Positions 29,401 through 40,757 of a stretch of 64,000 nucleotides of DNA are shown piece after piece. This DNA is from Cardinalis cardinalis. Its lineage: Eukaryota > Chordata > Aves > Passeriformes > Cardinalidae. Both the position numbers and the translations under genes were made by a program. Location of the stretch: positions 4,659,065 to 4,723,064 of the forward strand of contig JACDOX010000034.1 in NCBI GenBank assembly GCA_014549065.1, given 5' to 3'. The notes beneath the pieces are model-generated. The model searched no databases. It saw only the letters and a program-made list of their open reading frames with translations, and was not told the origin of the DNA. Numbering within the stretch: position 1 is the stretch's first letter; every line of letters starts with the position of its first letter.

Positions 29401-32400
29401 AAGAGCCTGACATCAAAATCAGGTTCAGCAAACTGTTTGGGGGACAGTGTCTAGCCAGTACCTGGCATCTATCTATTAACATNCCAATACAACATTCCTC
29501 CAAGAATTTTTTTCACATCATGCTAACCCCCCCTCCCCATGCTGTTAAATTTCCCCTAGACACAATTCTGTAGTTCTCTGGGGCCAACTACATGGTGATT
29601 TGGCTGTATCTTAGGGGCACCTACCAGAGGACTGCTACTCACAGAAATCTCCCAGAAATTTCCTGCATTCAACCAAGCGAAATTTTCTTTATAATTTACA
29701 TGAGAAACTGAGTCAGGTAAATAAGAGCATTTACATAATCACTCACAGCTTGTCGTCATGGGGAGAGGGAAAAAAAAAAAGAAAAAAACACACCTTAAAA
29801 AAGGAATATTTACTCAAATAGCAAAAGACAGCAAGTTCCACCCACCATTATTGAGTTTTACTGCACAAGTATTGAGAAGTGTACAAACAATAAATGCAAG
29901 TATGCTGGAATGTATAAAAACACAAGGACACAAATTAATATGAAACCTGAGCAGCTATCAGTTTTAAAAGGTTAAACTAAATTTAATTACATCATCTGAA
30001 TTTGTTTCCAGCTATGAAGATAAACACATGCAGTGCTCTGGCCAAATATAAAAAGAAGACNAACATGCCTAGTTTTGGATGACAGATCTCTGTTGCTGTT
30101 TACCTCATTTTTGTCTTTCTCTTCTCTGGTTGGTTGCAGAGGAGAGGTATCTAGTCTTAATCAAGATTGCCTGTAACTAAGACTAGTTTTAATAGTTAAT
30201 CTTGCACCTCAGCCCTGAGCAACACATCTTGCTCTCCTGGGCATCACCCCCTTAAGCGCCTGCATCCAGTGCTCATGTCCCATACAGGAAAACGTGTCTT
30301 TGAGAGCAACAAGAACTCTGCTTTACTTTTACATGTGACTTAATTTAGGTCCTGATGTTAAGTATTTCAGCACTCTCAGTGCTAACAAGTTACTTTCTCT
30401 GAGGGTTTAGTCTAAAACCAGACAGAGTGAAAAATCCAATTTGCTTGCTGTGTCAGCTTTTAAAAATTTGCAGCTGTTGTGCCACAATTGCAGGGGGAAT
30501 TTGAGCAAAGTATGAATGGTGGCTTTACATTTTTAATTTTAAAGCTACTGTTAGTTTTTCATTTCCAGAAGGAGAAAGAAAAGAGATTAAGGGATGAATC
30601 TTGTAAAAGTTGGTATGATTTTACCCAAACATGCCACTGATCAGTTTAACAGCATTTACACATTAGAAGCTTCTTGCAAAAATATCATGTAGTAGTGCTC
30701 AGTCTTACGTTCATGGGAATTTTCAAATTAAGATGCTTTTATTATTTTACTGCTTTCTATCAAGCAGGAATTTCCATCATGTAACTGAGGGGTTAAGACT
30801 ATCCTGTGCTACAAGCCAGATGACTACTAAAAACCCCACTACTGTAATTCTTTGCCATCTTCTGCATACAGAAAAAAAAAGCAAAAGGATAAAAATCCAG
30901 AAGACACTCATCTTGTTTTATTTCAAATTCTTGTTTGCCTTTAGAAGTCAACACCTCAGAAAACAGAAGTAGCTCCATAGCAGTGCAATTGCACACATAG
31001 AGCTTTAATGCTACAACTCTAACTCAAATATAACCAGAAGAAATATTTAATAAGTAGAATTGCAGAAGCATCTTTTTCTGAACACGAAATTCTGATTAAA
31101 CCTGTATTCAAATACTCTTCTTATAACTAATCAGAGATACTCTAGTACTTTAATTATAAAAGACTGNTTAAGACTTAGTCACAATTACAGCTTTTAACAC
31201 AATAAAAAATTTTCAGATAACCAGTAAGATAAAACTGATCTCAAATTTCATTCAGGAGATAGGAAAGCAGTGCTACAAAGCAGTACAAGATACCTAAAGC
31301 ACATAATCCCAAGATCAGATACTACAATGCACAAAGACTATTTTTATGAAAGATATGTGACAGACAAAAACCCATGGGTAGAAGAAAGGTTCAGATCAAC
31401 AACTAATTAAAAAAAAATCCTCAGAGAGAAATAATTTTTAACTTCCAACTAGGTGCCACAGATGCTTTATTTTCCCCAGTTCTATGTTCTTCTGAAGATA
31501 ATAAATGTCAATATGCTTATAAATTAAAAATACCCCAGTTGTGAAAACCATGAGATATGTTTTTGGTTTACCTGAAATCATATCTCAAGTGCTTTTTGGG
31601 ATAGTCTTATAAAATCACCTTGGTACAGCAGGGTACTGAATGCATGGATAACATGGTTTCATGAAACAGAAAGAAACATGTGCCACTGCTTTCACTCACG
31701 CCCAGTCTCAGTGNTAACACAAATGAGGCATATTTGCCCTTATTTTTCCTTGGCCCTTTCAAAGATACTGAAATGTTCAATAGAACTGTGAATTTGAAAA
31801 AATTTGTGTNATTTTCTTTCACAGGACTCTTCAAAGTAAGAGGCAGAAGGAAGAATACACGCTTAATAGTATTGTGACTGTCTTCCCTTAAATTGTCAAA
31901 AACATACCACAGTAAGCTTTCCTTTGAAAATGTNTTAACTAATGTTTTTCCTTGATACTAATGATACTTGCTGACAGTGTCCACAGTATCATTTTTTCAT
32001 GGCTTTTTCTAGGGAGATCTTTGATCTTTTGAGTATTCTCTTAAACAGTCAAATCATCAATATAAAAACGCAACTGACTTGACATAGTACAAATAGAAAT
32101 TAGCAACCAAAGATCTTCAAAAGTGGAGAAGCCGATCAAAAGCAGTGGCTACAGTTTTGGCCTCCAACAATACTGCTATTTTACTGACCAGCTTGCTTGA
32201 ACTATAGAACTATAAACCTAAGAAATCATATTGATGACTGAATACACACTTCACTAAATTAAGGTATTCAATAAAATATGCATCTGTGGTTGCAGCTTTT
32301 CCAATTAACATCTTTTGTCCTTAGTTTTCAAGATTACTTTGGTGCGGTGGGAAGACCAAGGGGAGCAGAGGATATTGGTGTAGTAGGTAGTACCAGTCAG

Positions 32401-35129
32401 GGGTAAAAACAGGATGCAAGAGAAATTTAACATTATCACTGGTATTTTTCATGTGTGACATAAGGAAATTAAAAAAAGAAAACAAAACCAAAAATCGTAG
32501 CAACAAACTTCCCTGTTGTTTTAACACTAGTTGGTTTTGTAACACCCAAAACCATACCTCCATATGGAGCACATGAGAAATGTGTAATAGCAATCTTTTT
32601 TTCTGCCAGATGGATAAACACCTCAAACACACCCACAAATACTAATGAAAACCACCTTGGCCTCCTTCAGGAAGTCATTCAACACTTCACAGAAAAAATA
32701 GGAAGTTGTTGATAAACTGCTTGCAAGAACTACTTCCTGTAGGAAAAATAATTACAAGACTTGTTTGCTGGACAATCAGTTAACTTTTCCTCACACTACA
32801 ACAAGAGAAGAAGTATTACATAAGCTCTGTAAGAAATAAAAGCATAGCTTTAATTTAAAATGATACAAGAGTAATTATAAAACTGAGCAAAATTTGTTTA
32901 TTCTTTCTGCAAGCTGCTGTCTGCTACTCCCATTGCACATTATCTTTTGCCTCGAGAGCGATTCCCTATCTTTCTGCACAGTTCACCGAAATGTCAAGCA
33001 GCAGCTGGCTAACAGGAAGCGGTTAAAAAGCAATGCAATTGACATCACCACACAAACCAAGCTCGGCTTCTTTACTGTATGTTTAAGAATGGGCTACATC
33101 AGTGAGAGATGACTCAGATGTGACCACTTACTAACCAGCAAGTCTTAACTTATGAGTGCCACTGAAGGAGGCAGTATCACTAAAAAATAGTTTTACCAGC
33201 TGTACAGTAAGCAGGTCTTAATCCACTGCTCAAAATCATCACTAAGGAAAAATGAAACTCAGCATTACTACCCATAACAGTGAGATGAATTCTAATAAGT
33301 GGAATTCTGGAAAATCATATGTTGGGCATCCATACATATGGGGGTCTATTTATCCAGATGATAGTCTAATTTACAAGAGTAGCTCTAGTTCAAACCCTAT
33401 AGTACTGCCCTCACCTTCTTTTAATGTGTATGGCTACACGGGGTGTGTATATAAAATATCTGGCCAAACAACTCTGTGCATCTATCTCTATAAATACACA
33501 CACACAGATGATTAAGTATTTTCTCTCCCATATACACTATTTTCATNTCTTTGCACAAATTACTGTGCTTGCAGTGCTTGACCCACTGATTAGTGGAAGT
33601 GACTGTAATTTCAGAGTGTATTAAGTATAGTACTCAATTTTGTATTATTCTCTTTGTACTGTAGCATATTATGATAACTATAACCATAGGGCTTACTGAC
33701 ATCTGGAAAGAATCTAATATTGTTATCTATTCTGCAAAGATGCTTCTAGAGCCTGATTACCAGACTGTTCATGGAGCAAGTGGAAACAAGGAGTGATGCA
33801 GCCAATGAAGAAAAATAGCTGAATACTTGAAGAGACATTAAAAATCTGCATATGGTAGAAGGAATCACATTAAAGGTGATTTCGAATCAGAAATCTTAGT
33901 ACACACATTTCAAGCAAATATATAAGGTATAACCAGGGAAGATGAGAGCTTTAGCAGGCTTGTAGGTGTGAACTAGAACTTACCACTCATCACTGAAAAA
34001 AACCTTTAGTATCAGAACTTGCTACTCAAAACTAGTCCTAAATTTCTTTGGGCTTCCTACACATACAGAGCAAATGTTGTGCTAGTACTTTAAATGCTTT
34101 TTACAAATCTCAAAAAACTCCAATGAAGTTGGTGGATCTTACCTGCATATAGTATTAAGCAACCTTTTATAAACAAATGTTCTTCAAGTGCGAACAGAGC
34201 TGTCCTCATTAGACTCTCCCATACCAGAGTATCACCCAAGGAAAGCCAAAAGGAAACAGCCCATTATACTGTTTAAAATCTCCCAAGGTCAGCATGTGAC
34301 CCAGCAGGGAGAGGTTCAAAAAGCACAGCCTTTATTTTTTTTCCTAACAACTTGGTTTGTTTCCACTCCTTTCCCCTTCAAGACACATCCTTCACAGCTA
34401 GCAGTTCTTTCAATCATTTACTTTGGATGTCTGCTTGAGAACAAACGATCTTGCTCATGCAGATGAGTTTGCCAGACTTGTGTGTACTTTCCAGTCTCAG
34501 GCTCTTTACTGTTCTAGCTGAAACCTGACCCTTTGAAATGGATACCAGGACACCAAGAAAGGACAAAAGAACTTGCAAAAGAAAAAGGAAAGATTTTTGT
34601 GGTAATAATCAAACTGCAGAAAAAGCTTTCCAAGAATAATTCTTTCACCCTAATTTCACCTGAATGAGCACAATTTAAAAAAATTCATTAGAGGAGTAGG
34701 AAGACATTTTTTGTCTCAAACTCTTTCATCTTCTGTAAAATTGACAGTGCTATNAAGAATAAACACTTGTAGCAGTAAAACTTTAAAATCAAGTATCTAT
34801 TTTTCATACTTCATAAGGTGCTCTTTAAGAGCTCTCACTAACACAGTCAAAACAAAAGTTTGCTTTTCATTTCAAAACTCATTCTGTTCTTTCCTCAAGG
34901 TTCAATGAGCTACACTTCTCAAATGGCATAAATTACACAGTTCAAAAAAACCTCCTACTTGCACCTGCTGAAGAGCTCATATTCTAGAGCACACTGATCT
35001 GTTAAACTTCACCAAAGAAAATATCACATCTTCAAGATCTATAGCTAATGCTTATTTTCGCATTTCTAATAGAGAATGATTGTTCTCAAAAGGGGACCTC
35101 CAGGCTCAAACAATTTCAGACAACTACTG

Positions 35130-35330
35130 CACCCTCTTTTTGGTTGAAAAAGAAAAGGCTAATTTCTCTGTATGGAAATACCACAGCTACAGGAACAAGA
35201 AACATTTTTAAGAAATTCTGCAAATTCAATTTTCATTGCAGACAATGTAAATTTGTTATTATTTCTGAAGGTAGAAGCTCAACTACTTCAATCAGATGCA
35301 TGTGTTAATCACAATGTTTGAGAGGGAAAA
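35130..35330. repeat. Diverged direct repeat, copy A
   Basis: About 200 bp matching 35600-35800 with many substitutions and small indels. Shared anchors include GAAAAGG, ATTTC, CTGT, TGGAAA, ACAGCT, AGGAACA, GAAACA, AGAAATTC and a later AATCA block. Nothing coding is evident in either copy. It may be a segmental duplication or two copies of an unrecognised repeat. Confidence 0.6.
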
Positions 35331-35599
35331 GTAGTAATAAATACGTTTTTCTTAGCTGAAACAAGTTTTCCATAAGTAACACTGTGTTACCTCTTGCCAC
35401 CCTGCAAATGACATATAATGAGTTATTTAGAGACTTGCTGTTAAATAAAAAGTTCAAATTATTTGAGGGCAAGTTATGGTCTTGGTGGGCACATTTTCAG
35501 AATGAAGGACAAGTCCCTACTGTTTTCGAAAACTGCACAGAATAAAAGAAAGTGCTTCCTGATGGATTGGGTGTCAAATGGCTGGCATGTTTAACTTTC

Positions 35600-35800
35600 T
35601 TCAGCTACGGAAAAGGTGATACTAATTTCACTGTGTGGAAAAGTTACAGCTCTAGGAACATGAAACAATGTTAGAAATTCGAAATTTCCTTTTCCTTGCC
35701 AGGAATGTAGATGAGTTAATTTACAAACACAAATACTGTAATCAAACACATATGTTAGCTACCTCAGGAAGAGAGAGTAAGCAAAAAATATTTTGGTTGT
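35600..35800. repeat. Diverged direct repeat, copy B
   Basis: Second copy of the unit at 35130-35330, offset by about 470 bp in the same orientation. It starts about 480 bp from YAP1 exon 2 on the intron 2 side. Confidence 0.6.
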
Positions 35801-36278
35801 GTATTTAAACAATTGTTTTTAATCAAAATATTAGAAGTCCTGACATACTGTCACTACAATACTCTATAAAGTTAACTCTGTATTTTTACATCTGTATAAT
35901 AAAATGAGTTAAAATGTATCTTGACCTGCATGACAACTCTGACAACGTNCAGCAAATCCAAAAGTCTCAATGTTCAAGAATGACTATGCTAATTTCACTG
36001 ATTTTTTAGTACACAATATAATGGATAACATTCTTTAGCTAAGCTTAAGATAGGACAAATATTCACAGAGTACCACAGAGTTTTCAGAAACAGCAGAGTT
36101 GATATGTGAGAAATACTGAAGTGGTAGGGTCCCCTACTTAAAATCATAAGCATGTTTTTAAAAATACATATTTTAAACACAATGAAATTTCATGACATTC
36201 TAAGATGGTAAAAGCATATATCCCAACAACAAAAAAAAAAGCCAGAGATACAGCTAATTGAAAAGAAATTTTACTTAC

Positions 36279-36526
36279 TTAAGAAAGTATCTCTGTCCAG
36301 ATGGTGTCTTAGCCATCTCCCAACCTGGTGGCAAAGGTACATCATCAGGGATCTCAAAAGAAGACTGGCGGAGGTGTTGAGAAGATGGAGCTCCAGGTCC
36401 AGCCACTACTCCAGAGGGTGTAAGTGTCCCTGGAGAAACAGCTCCCAGCTGCAGTGATGCTGGAGAGGAGTGAGCTCGGACATGCTGTGGGGTCAGGGCT
36501 CCTGCTGTCCCGGCATCAGTGCTGGC
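36279..36526 (-). CDS. YAP1: YAP1 coding exon 2 (14-3-3 site, start of WW1)
   Basis: 248 bp, residues 110-191 plus two bases (AA) of a split Asn codon. The acceptor is ctggcag|GCC and the donor is AA|gtaagt (GT at 36278-36277). The translation starts ASTDAGTAGALTPQ and includes HVRAHSSP, the main LATS and 14-3-3 switch. It ends in PSGQRYFL, so the first WW domain is split between this exon and the next, as in other vertebrate YAP1 genes. Confidence 0.97.
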
Positions 36527-39500
36527 CTGCCAGGAGTGAAATTATTTTTATTAAGATTCCAGTATTTCAGTAGAAGTGCAGCTGTCAGAAGACATTTCAC
36601 TTTAAATGAACGTTTCAGGAGAAATTCATAGCTCAGTTGTTCTAAAGTTCTGCTTATTTTCTAGTTGTAACTGTTCAAGCAAGCCTCCATGTAGTTTGGT
36701 CAAAAGCCCCTGCGCAAGTCAAGAAATATTAACTGTATGTGTTGAGAGCCCTTAGTTTTATTTTAAAACTAAAGTTCTTACTCCTCAGCACAGGGTTAAG
36801 AACAAACCTGCCTGCAGTCAGCAGATCTCGTCCAGTGCATTGAGTGGTTTGTTACTGGACTGCACCCACTCCCTACCATCACACCCACTTTCTGCTGGAG
36901 GAGTTAATTTCCCACTCTCCTTTTCAAGTGGGGGTGTGGGGATTCAAGTAGATGCACACACCACACATCATCCTGCCCCCCCAGCCCGTAGGGATGGTAA
37001 AAGATCACACAAAGAGGAAAGCAATAGTGAAATGCCAACTAGCAGTGAGTTCCAATGGAGGAAGATTTGNGAATTCAACCATTAAAAAAACCTAAACAAG
37101 AAGACTGAACATAACATTTCCTAATAATTCGAAGTTTTGAGGGTATAAAGAGTCTGTCCATGCTTTATCCAAAGCAAAGCTTCAGCAAACAGTTGAACCA
37201 GTCAATCAGAAATGACTCACAAACCCATTCACAAGAGTCACCACTCATAAGTACACAGAAAGTCCTTGCCAGTACTAAATACACATCCAACATGGAAAAG
37301 GGAGCTCTGAAAACCTGGTTAAAGTAAAACTGGCTTTTAAAAATATATTTACCAATTAACAGGTTTCATAGACAGACCAGAACAACATTGACACCTATAA
37401 TGAGATGCATGTATCAGTCCCTGTCACACCTCTCTACACAAGGTATTTACACCATAAGAGGCCCCACTTACACTTTTACAGTTCTGCTTGACTCCATCTG
37501 TACGCAACCACACATGAAGTTCCATGTGTTCAACTGGAAACAAATCAGTTTGCACTTTGGANATCCAGACAGAAGAAGCAAGTAGTAAATCAAGTGGATT
37601 TGCAAAATTTAAATTCCTGGGAATCACAGATTTATAGAAAAGAGACCTTTTCTTTAAGCAGAATGTTTATGTGGCACAATTAAACAGAAAGGAAAAATGA
37701 AAATAGTCCACAAGGAAGCAAATTATTCTCTCTTGCTTTAGCTAGATTTCAAGTTTATGTTTTAGGAACCACTGAGTGGTACAAGGAACAGTGATCTAAC
37801 TAAATATGCTTTACAGACAAAGATTAACATACACAAGGAATATAAAGCTAAGCCTAAAAGTACAACCAAAAGTTGTATTACCATCACACACTTTTAGTGC
37901 ATTTCAAACACGATAGCTATTTAACTACAGTTACTGTATTTAACAAGACACAGCACCAAGTGTTAGATGAATGTCTACCCATTCAGATTTGTACAAAATG
38001 GAACTGCAATGAGATTTGCACAAGCTGGGAGAACACTATACATAAACCCCTTATTCCTTGCTGGATTTCAGTATGTTATTAAAGGTCTNCAACTCAGAAG
38101 CTAGCAAAACTACAGAAGCAGATCAGCTCCACCCCTTCCAATTTTCTTTTCAGTATTCCTATATGAAGGCCAGACTACTTTTTCAAGTATTTGGAAAATG
38201 AATTAACTCCTAGGCTGGAAGAGTACGTGCCAAGGTTCAGCCTGGAATGAACTTCTGAAGTCAAGTTATAAATCGTTCAAAACAGAAGTTTAATAATGGA
38301 AATGTTGACAGGCCCTTAACAACACGGGTACCAGGCACTAGTACACAGCGAGTTTCACCCTTACTGGCTACACAGATAAAGCGACAATAGCCAATAATAA
38401 AACTTATTTTATAGCTTAGCAACTAAGTTCATTACTTAATAACACTTGACTAGATATGCACAGTCTCCATCCAAAACGTTGGTTAACAGCAGCAGCTTTC
38501 CCTCCTATTCACACCAGCACTTAGGTCTTGGTACAAAAGTCCCTCTGCTTAAACACCAAAAGCTCCCGAAGGCCGAGCGCAGACCCTGCCCCGCATACCC
38601 CACCCCGTTCCTCCTCGGCCCTGCCCCCGCATCGCCCCTTCCCCCCGGCGCTGCCCCGCCCCTTCCCAGCCCTGCTCCGCATCCCTCCCCCGCTCCCTGC
38701 GCGGCCCTGCCCGCATCGCTCCCTCCCCCGGCCCGGCACGGCCGAGGCCCCACGGCTTCGAGCCCCGCTCCCAGGCTGCCGCCGCTGTCCGGGATGCGGC
38801 GCTGCGCCCGGCGGACCATGGACGCCGTCGGACCTGGCGTCTGGCTCGGGAATTAACTTCGGATGTGCGTGCCTGTGTATGGGGGGGGTTAATCCTACTC
38901 AACCCAGCGCCGTGCTGAAATGGTGGAAAAGTCACATCCATATTTACTGTCTGACGGGGCGATGGGGTGTAGGTTAAGCACCACTTCATCGACCCTTCCA
39001 CAGAGGACAGGGAATTGGACCGCAAAGCGACATTCCAAGCGAAGCGTTTTCACCCAAGTTATAGGGGCTCACCCCCACCGTCGCTCTCCCGGTGAGGCCG
39101 AGATAGCCAAGGAGCGGATGCGGAGTTCGAGGCCCCGCTGGAGACCGGGACGGGACCAGCGCTCGCCCGCCCTCCCGCCGCGGCCCCGACCCCGGCCCCG
39201 GCCCCGGCCCCGGCGGCGTCTCGGGGCGCGGGAGGCGGCCCTGCCCCAGAGGAAGAACAAATAAAGGGGTGTGGGGGCGGCAGAGAGCGCCCCGACAGCC
39301 CCGGCCGGGCGCCCCCCGCCCGCTCGGCCCCGTGGATTCCCGCCCCGGCCCCCTCCCCCACACGCCTCCCCCGGGAGGAGCTCGGCGGCGGGGAGGGAGA
39401 GCACGGCCCGGCCGGGCCGCCCCCGCCCGCCCGCGGCGCGGGCCCCTGCCTTCCGTCCCCCTCACCTGGCGGGAGTGGGCCTTGGGCTCGGGCGGCTTNA

Positions 39501-39792
39501 AGAAGGAGTCGGGCAGTTTCCGCAGTCGCATGGGCAGCGTGTGTGGCACGTTGGCGCCCTTGGGGTTCATCACTGCGTTGAACAGCGCCTCCAAGTCGGT
39601 CTCCGAGTCGCCCCGCACATGGACGATCTGGTGCCCCGCCGGAGGGGGCCCCGCACCCGGGGGCTGCGCCGCGCCGGCCGGGGCCCCCGACACCGGGCCA
39701 GGGGGCTGCGGCGGCGGCGGCTGCTGCTGCTGTGAGGCCGGGGGCTGCGCTGCCTGCGGCGGCTGCTGCGTTTGAGACTGCCCAGGATCCAT
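36279..39792 (-). CDS. YAP1: YAP1, transcriptional co-activator of the Hippo pathway (5' part: coding exons 1-2)
   Basis: YAP1 shuttles between cytoplasm and nucleus and activates TEAD-dependent transcription; LATS kinases inhibit it by phosphorylation. Two exons join in frame: 39792-39466 (109 codons) and 36526-36279 (82 codons plus 2 bases), giving 191 residues before the window runs into intron 2. Visible in order: a Q/P-rich N-terminus (about 1-52); the TEAD-binding region (about 53-103) with LFNAVM (70-75) and the loop around PMRLRKLPDSF (87-97); LATS-type HxRxxS sites HVRGDS (58-63), HSRQAS (106-111) and HVRAHS (124-129, the counterpart of human S127); then PLPPGWEMAKT, the start of WW domain 1. 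The start was chosen because it begins MDPGQ as in known YAP1 and has a strong Kozak context (A at -3, G at +4). One N at 39500 makes residue 98 Phe or Leu; Phe is expected. Later exons lie outside the window. Family assignment is very secure. Confidence 0.97.
36527..39465 (-). other. YAP1: YAP1 intron 1
   Basis: 2,939 bp between a gtgagg donor and a polypyrimidine-preceded cag acceptor. The 5' 900 bp (38560-39465) is CpG-island sequence with a GGGGCC-like repeat at 39182-39211. The rest is AT-rich. Apparent ORFs on both strands between 38446 and 39404 come from high GC content and show no recognisable domain. Confidence 0.9.
39182..39211 (-). repeat. GGGGCC-type hexanucleotide repeat in YAP1 intron 1
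   Basis: Five tandem hexamers read GGGGCC on the YAP1 sense strand; one unit is altered to GGGGTC. It begins 254 bp inside intron 1. Such G tracts can fold into a G-quadruplex in DNA and in nascent RNA. Confidence 0.9.
39466..39792 (-). CDS. YAP1: YAP1 coding exon 1 (TEAD-binding region)
   Basis: 327 bp, residues 1-109, ending at a codon boundary. The donor reads CAG|gtgagg, with the GT at 39465-39464. The first 52 residues are rich in Q, P, A and G and align poorly with mammalian YAP1. From GHQIVHVRGDSETD onward conservation is almost complete. Without splicing, the frame stays open to 38986 (268 residues in all), but this extension is GC-rich intron sequence. Confidence 0.96.
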
Positions 39793-40490
39793 GGTTCCGT
39801 CGGGACCCCCCGGCGCTTCCCTGGCGGGGCTCGGCGGCTCAAAGCCCGGATTCCCAGTCCCGCATGCCCCGCTCCCCGGGCCGCGGGTTCGTCCTGCTGT
39901 CGCCGGTGCTTCTCACCCCTCGGTCGGGAAGCCGACCCGCCCGCGGCAACTGGCAAAACAACTCTGGCCGTGCGGCGCTTTCCCGAGCCCGGCCCAGCCC
40001 GGCCGGCGCCTCTGTCCCGGCGGCGGAAACTAACTCACACAACACACCAAACAAAAGTTCGCAGTTACGCCCGCCCGAATCACTCTCCGCCGCCGGCTCC
40101 GCCCCTCCTGAGCCCGCCCGCACCGTATCCGAGCGAGGCCGCCCGTGCTCGCAGCGCTCCTGNNNNNNNNNNNNNNNNNNNNNNNNNNNNNNNNNNNNNN
40201 NNNNNNNNNNNNNNNNNNNNNNNNNNNGCACCGCCCCTCGCTCCGCGCCCGCCCGCCGCCCGCCCGCTGCCGCCAACCAGAACTTTTTTTCTCCCTAACT
40301 TCTATCCCAGCTTCCAGGAGGCCGCTCCGCGAGGGGGTGGGGAGGGGCGGCCGCGCTTCGCTGCCCCCAGCCCGGAGGGAGCATGGGCCCGGGACCCCTC
40401 CCGCCCGTCCCCTCCCGCGCTTTCTCCAGGTTCCGCAGAGCTTTCACCGACTGCAGAGCCTCCCCTGCAGTCACACGTCGTGGGTCTGTA
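39793..40490 (-). promoter_or_regulatory. YAP1: YAP1 promoter and 5' UTR inside a CpG island
   Basis: GC- and CpG-rich DNA lies directly upstream of the YAP1 start codon, continuous with a CpG island that also covers exon 1 and early intron 1 (about 38560-40490). G-rich tracts on the plus strand (around 40333-40350) and several CCGCCC-type boxes (around 40228-40265) could bind Sp1-like factors. No TATA box is evident. The 65-N gap falls inside. The transcription start site cannot be placed from sequence alone. Confidence 0.7.
40163..40227. other. Assembly gap (65 Ns)
   Basis: An uninterrupted run of N within the YAP1 promoter CpG island, flanked by very GC-rich sequence. It is probably a stretch that was hard to sequence; its true length is unknown. 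Translated reading frames that run through it are artefacts. Confidence 0.98.
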
Positions 40491-40504
40491 AAGCTGGCTC
40501 ATAA

Positions 40505-40757
40505 AAATGACGAGACCTCTAGAGAAATACTTTTTATTAGATAAAACGGGTGAGGGAATGGCGGAAAAGACNAAGAAAACAGCTTCAAGAACTATAAATA
40601 CCGGAAAACTTTTGTGAGTAACCACATAGTAACATCAGATTGAACGGGAAGCACTTCCGAGCACGTCATCAAGGAGTAGAACTATGCAATGTATACCTGA
40701 ACCCAACAGAAAGTAGGCAACCTCCATTATAAAACTGGGGACCAGACNGGTTTATAA
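40505..40757 (-). other. CFAP300: CFAP300 3' UTR
   Basis: About 250 bp from the stop codon to the expected cleavage zone after the AATAAA at 40538-40533. It is AT-rich and contains one N (40572). The downstream edge meets the YAP1 CpG island almost immediately. The end point is an estimate. Confidence 0.7.
40533..40538 (-). terminator. CFAP300: CFAP300 poly(A) signal AATAAA
   Basis: The canonical hexamer reads AATAAA on the minus strand, about 220 bp after the CFAP300 stop. The bases that follow (minus strand, toward 40505) include CTCTAGAGGTCTCGTC and TTTTTATG, compatible with a cleavage region. No better signal lies between it and the stop codon. Confidence 0.75.

Larger units (their letters stand above)
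1..36278 (-). other. YAP1: YAP1 intron 2 (partial, more than 36 kb)
   Basis: No YAP1 exon 3 or later exon could be found on the minus strand: I looked for the rest of WW1 (HIDQTTTWQDPR-like) and for WW2. AT-rich noncoding DNA with only short chance ORFs fills 666-16689, 19207-22329 and 23400-36278, apart from the repeats listed separately. A very long intron 2 fits what I know of vertebrate YAP1. Regulatory elements may be present but cannot be called by eye. Confidence 0.85.

Noticed and set aside
40555..40560. GGAATG, a TEAD-like motif near the YAP1 promoter
   Set aside because: A single six-base match lies in the CFAP300 3' UTR and is expected by chance.
38446..40625. Many long open frames on both strands, some over 150 codons, around the YAP1 CpG island
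   Set aside because: Apart from YAP1 exon 1 they are low-complexity P, R, G, A strings caused by high GC content, several run through the N gap, and none has a domain.
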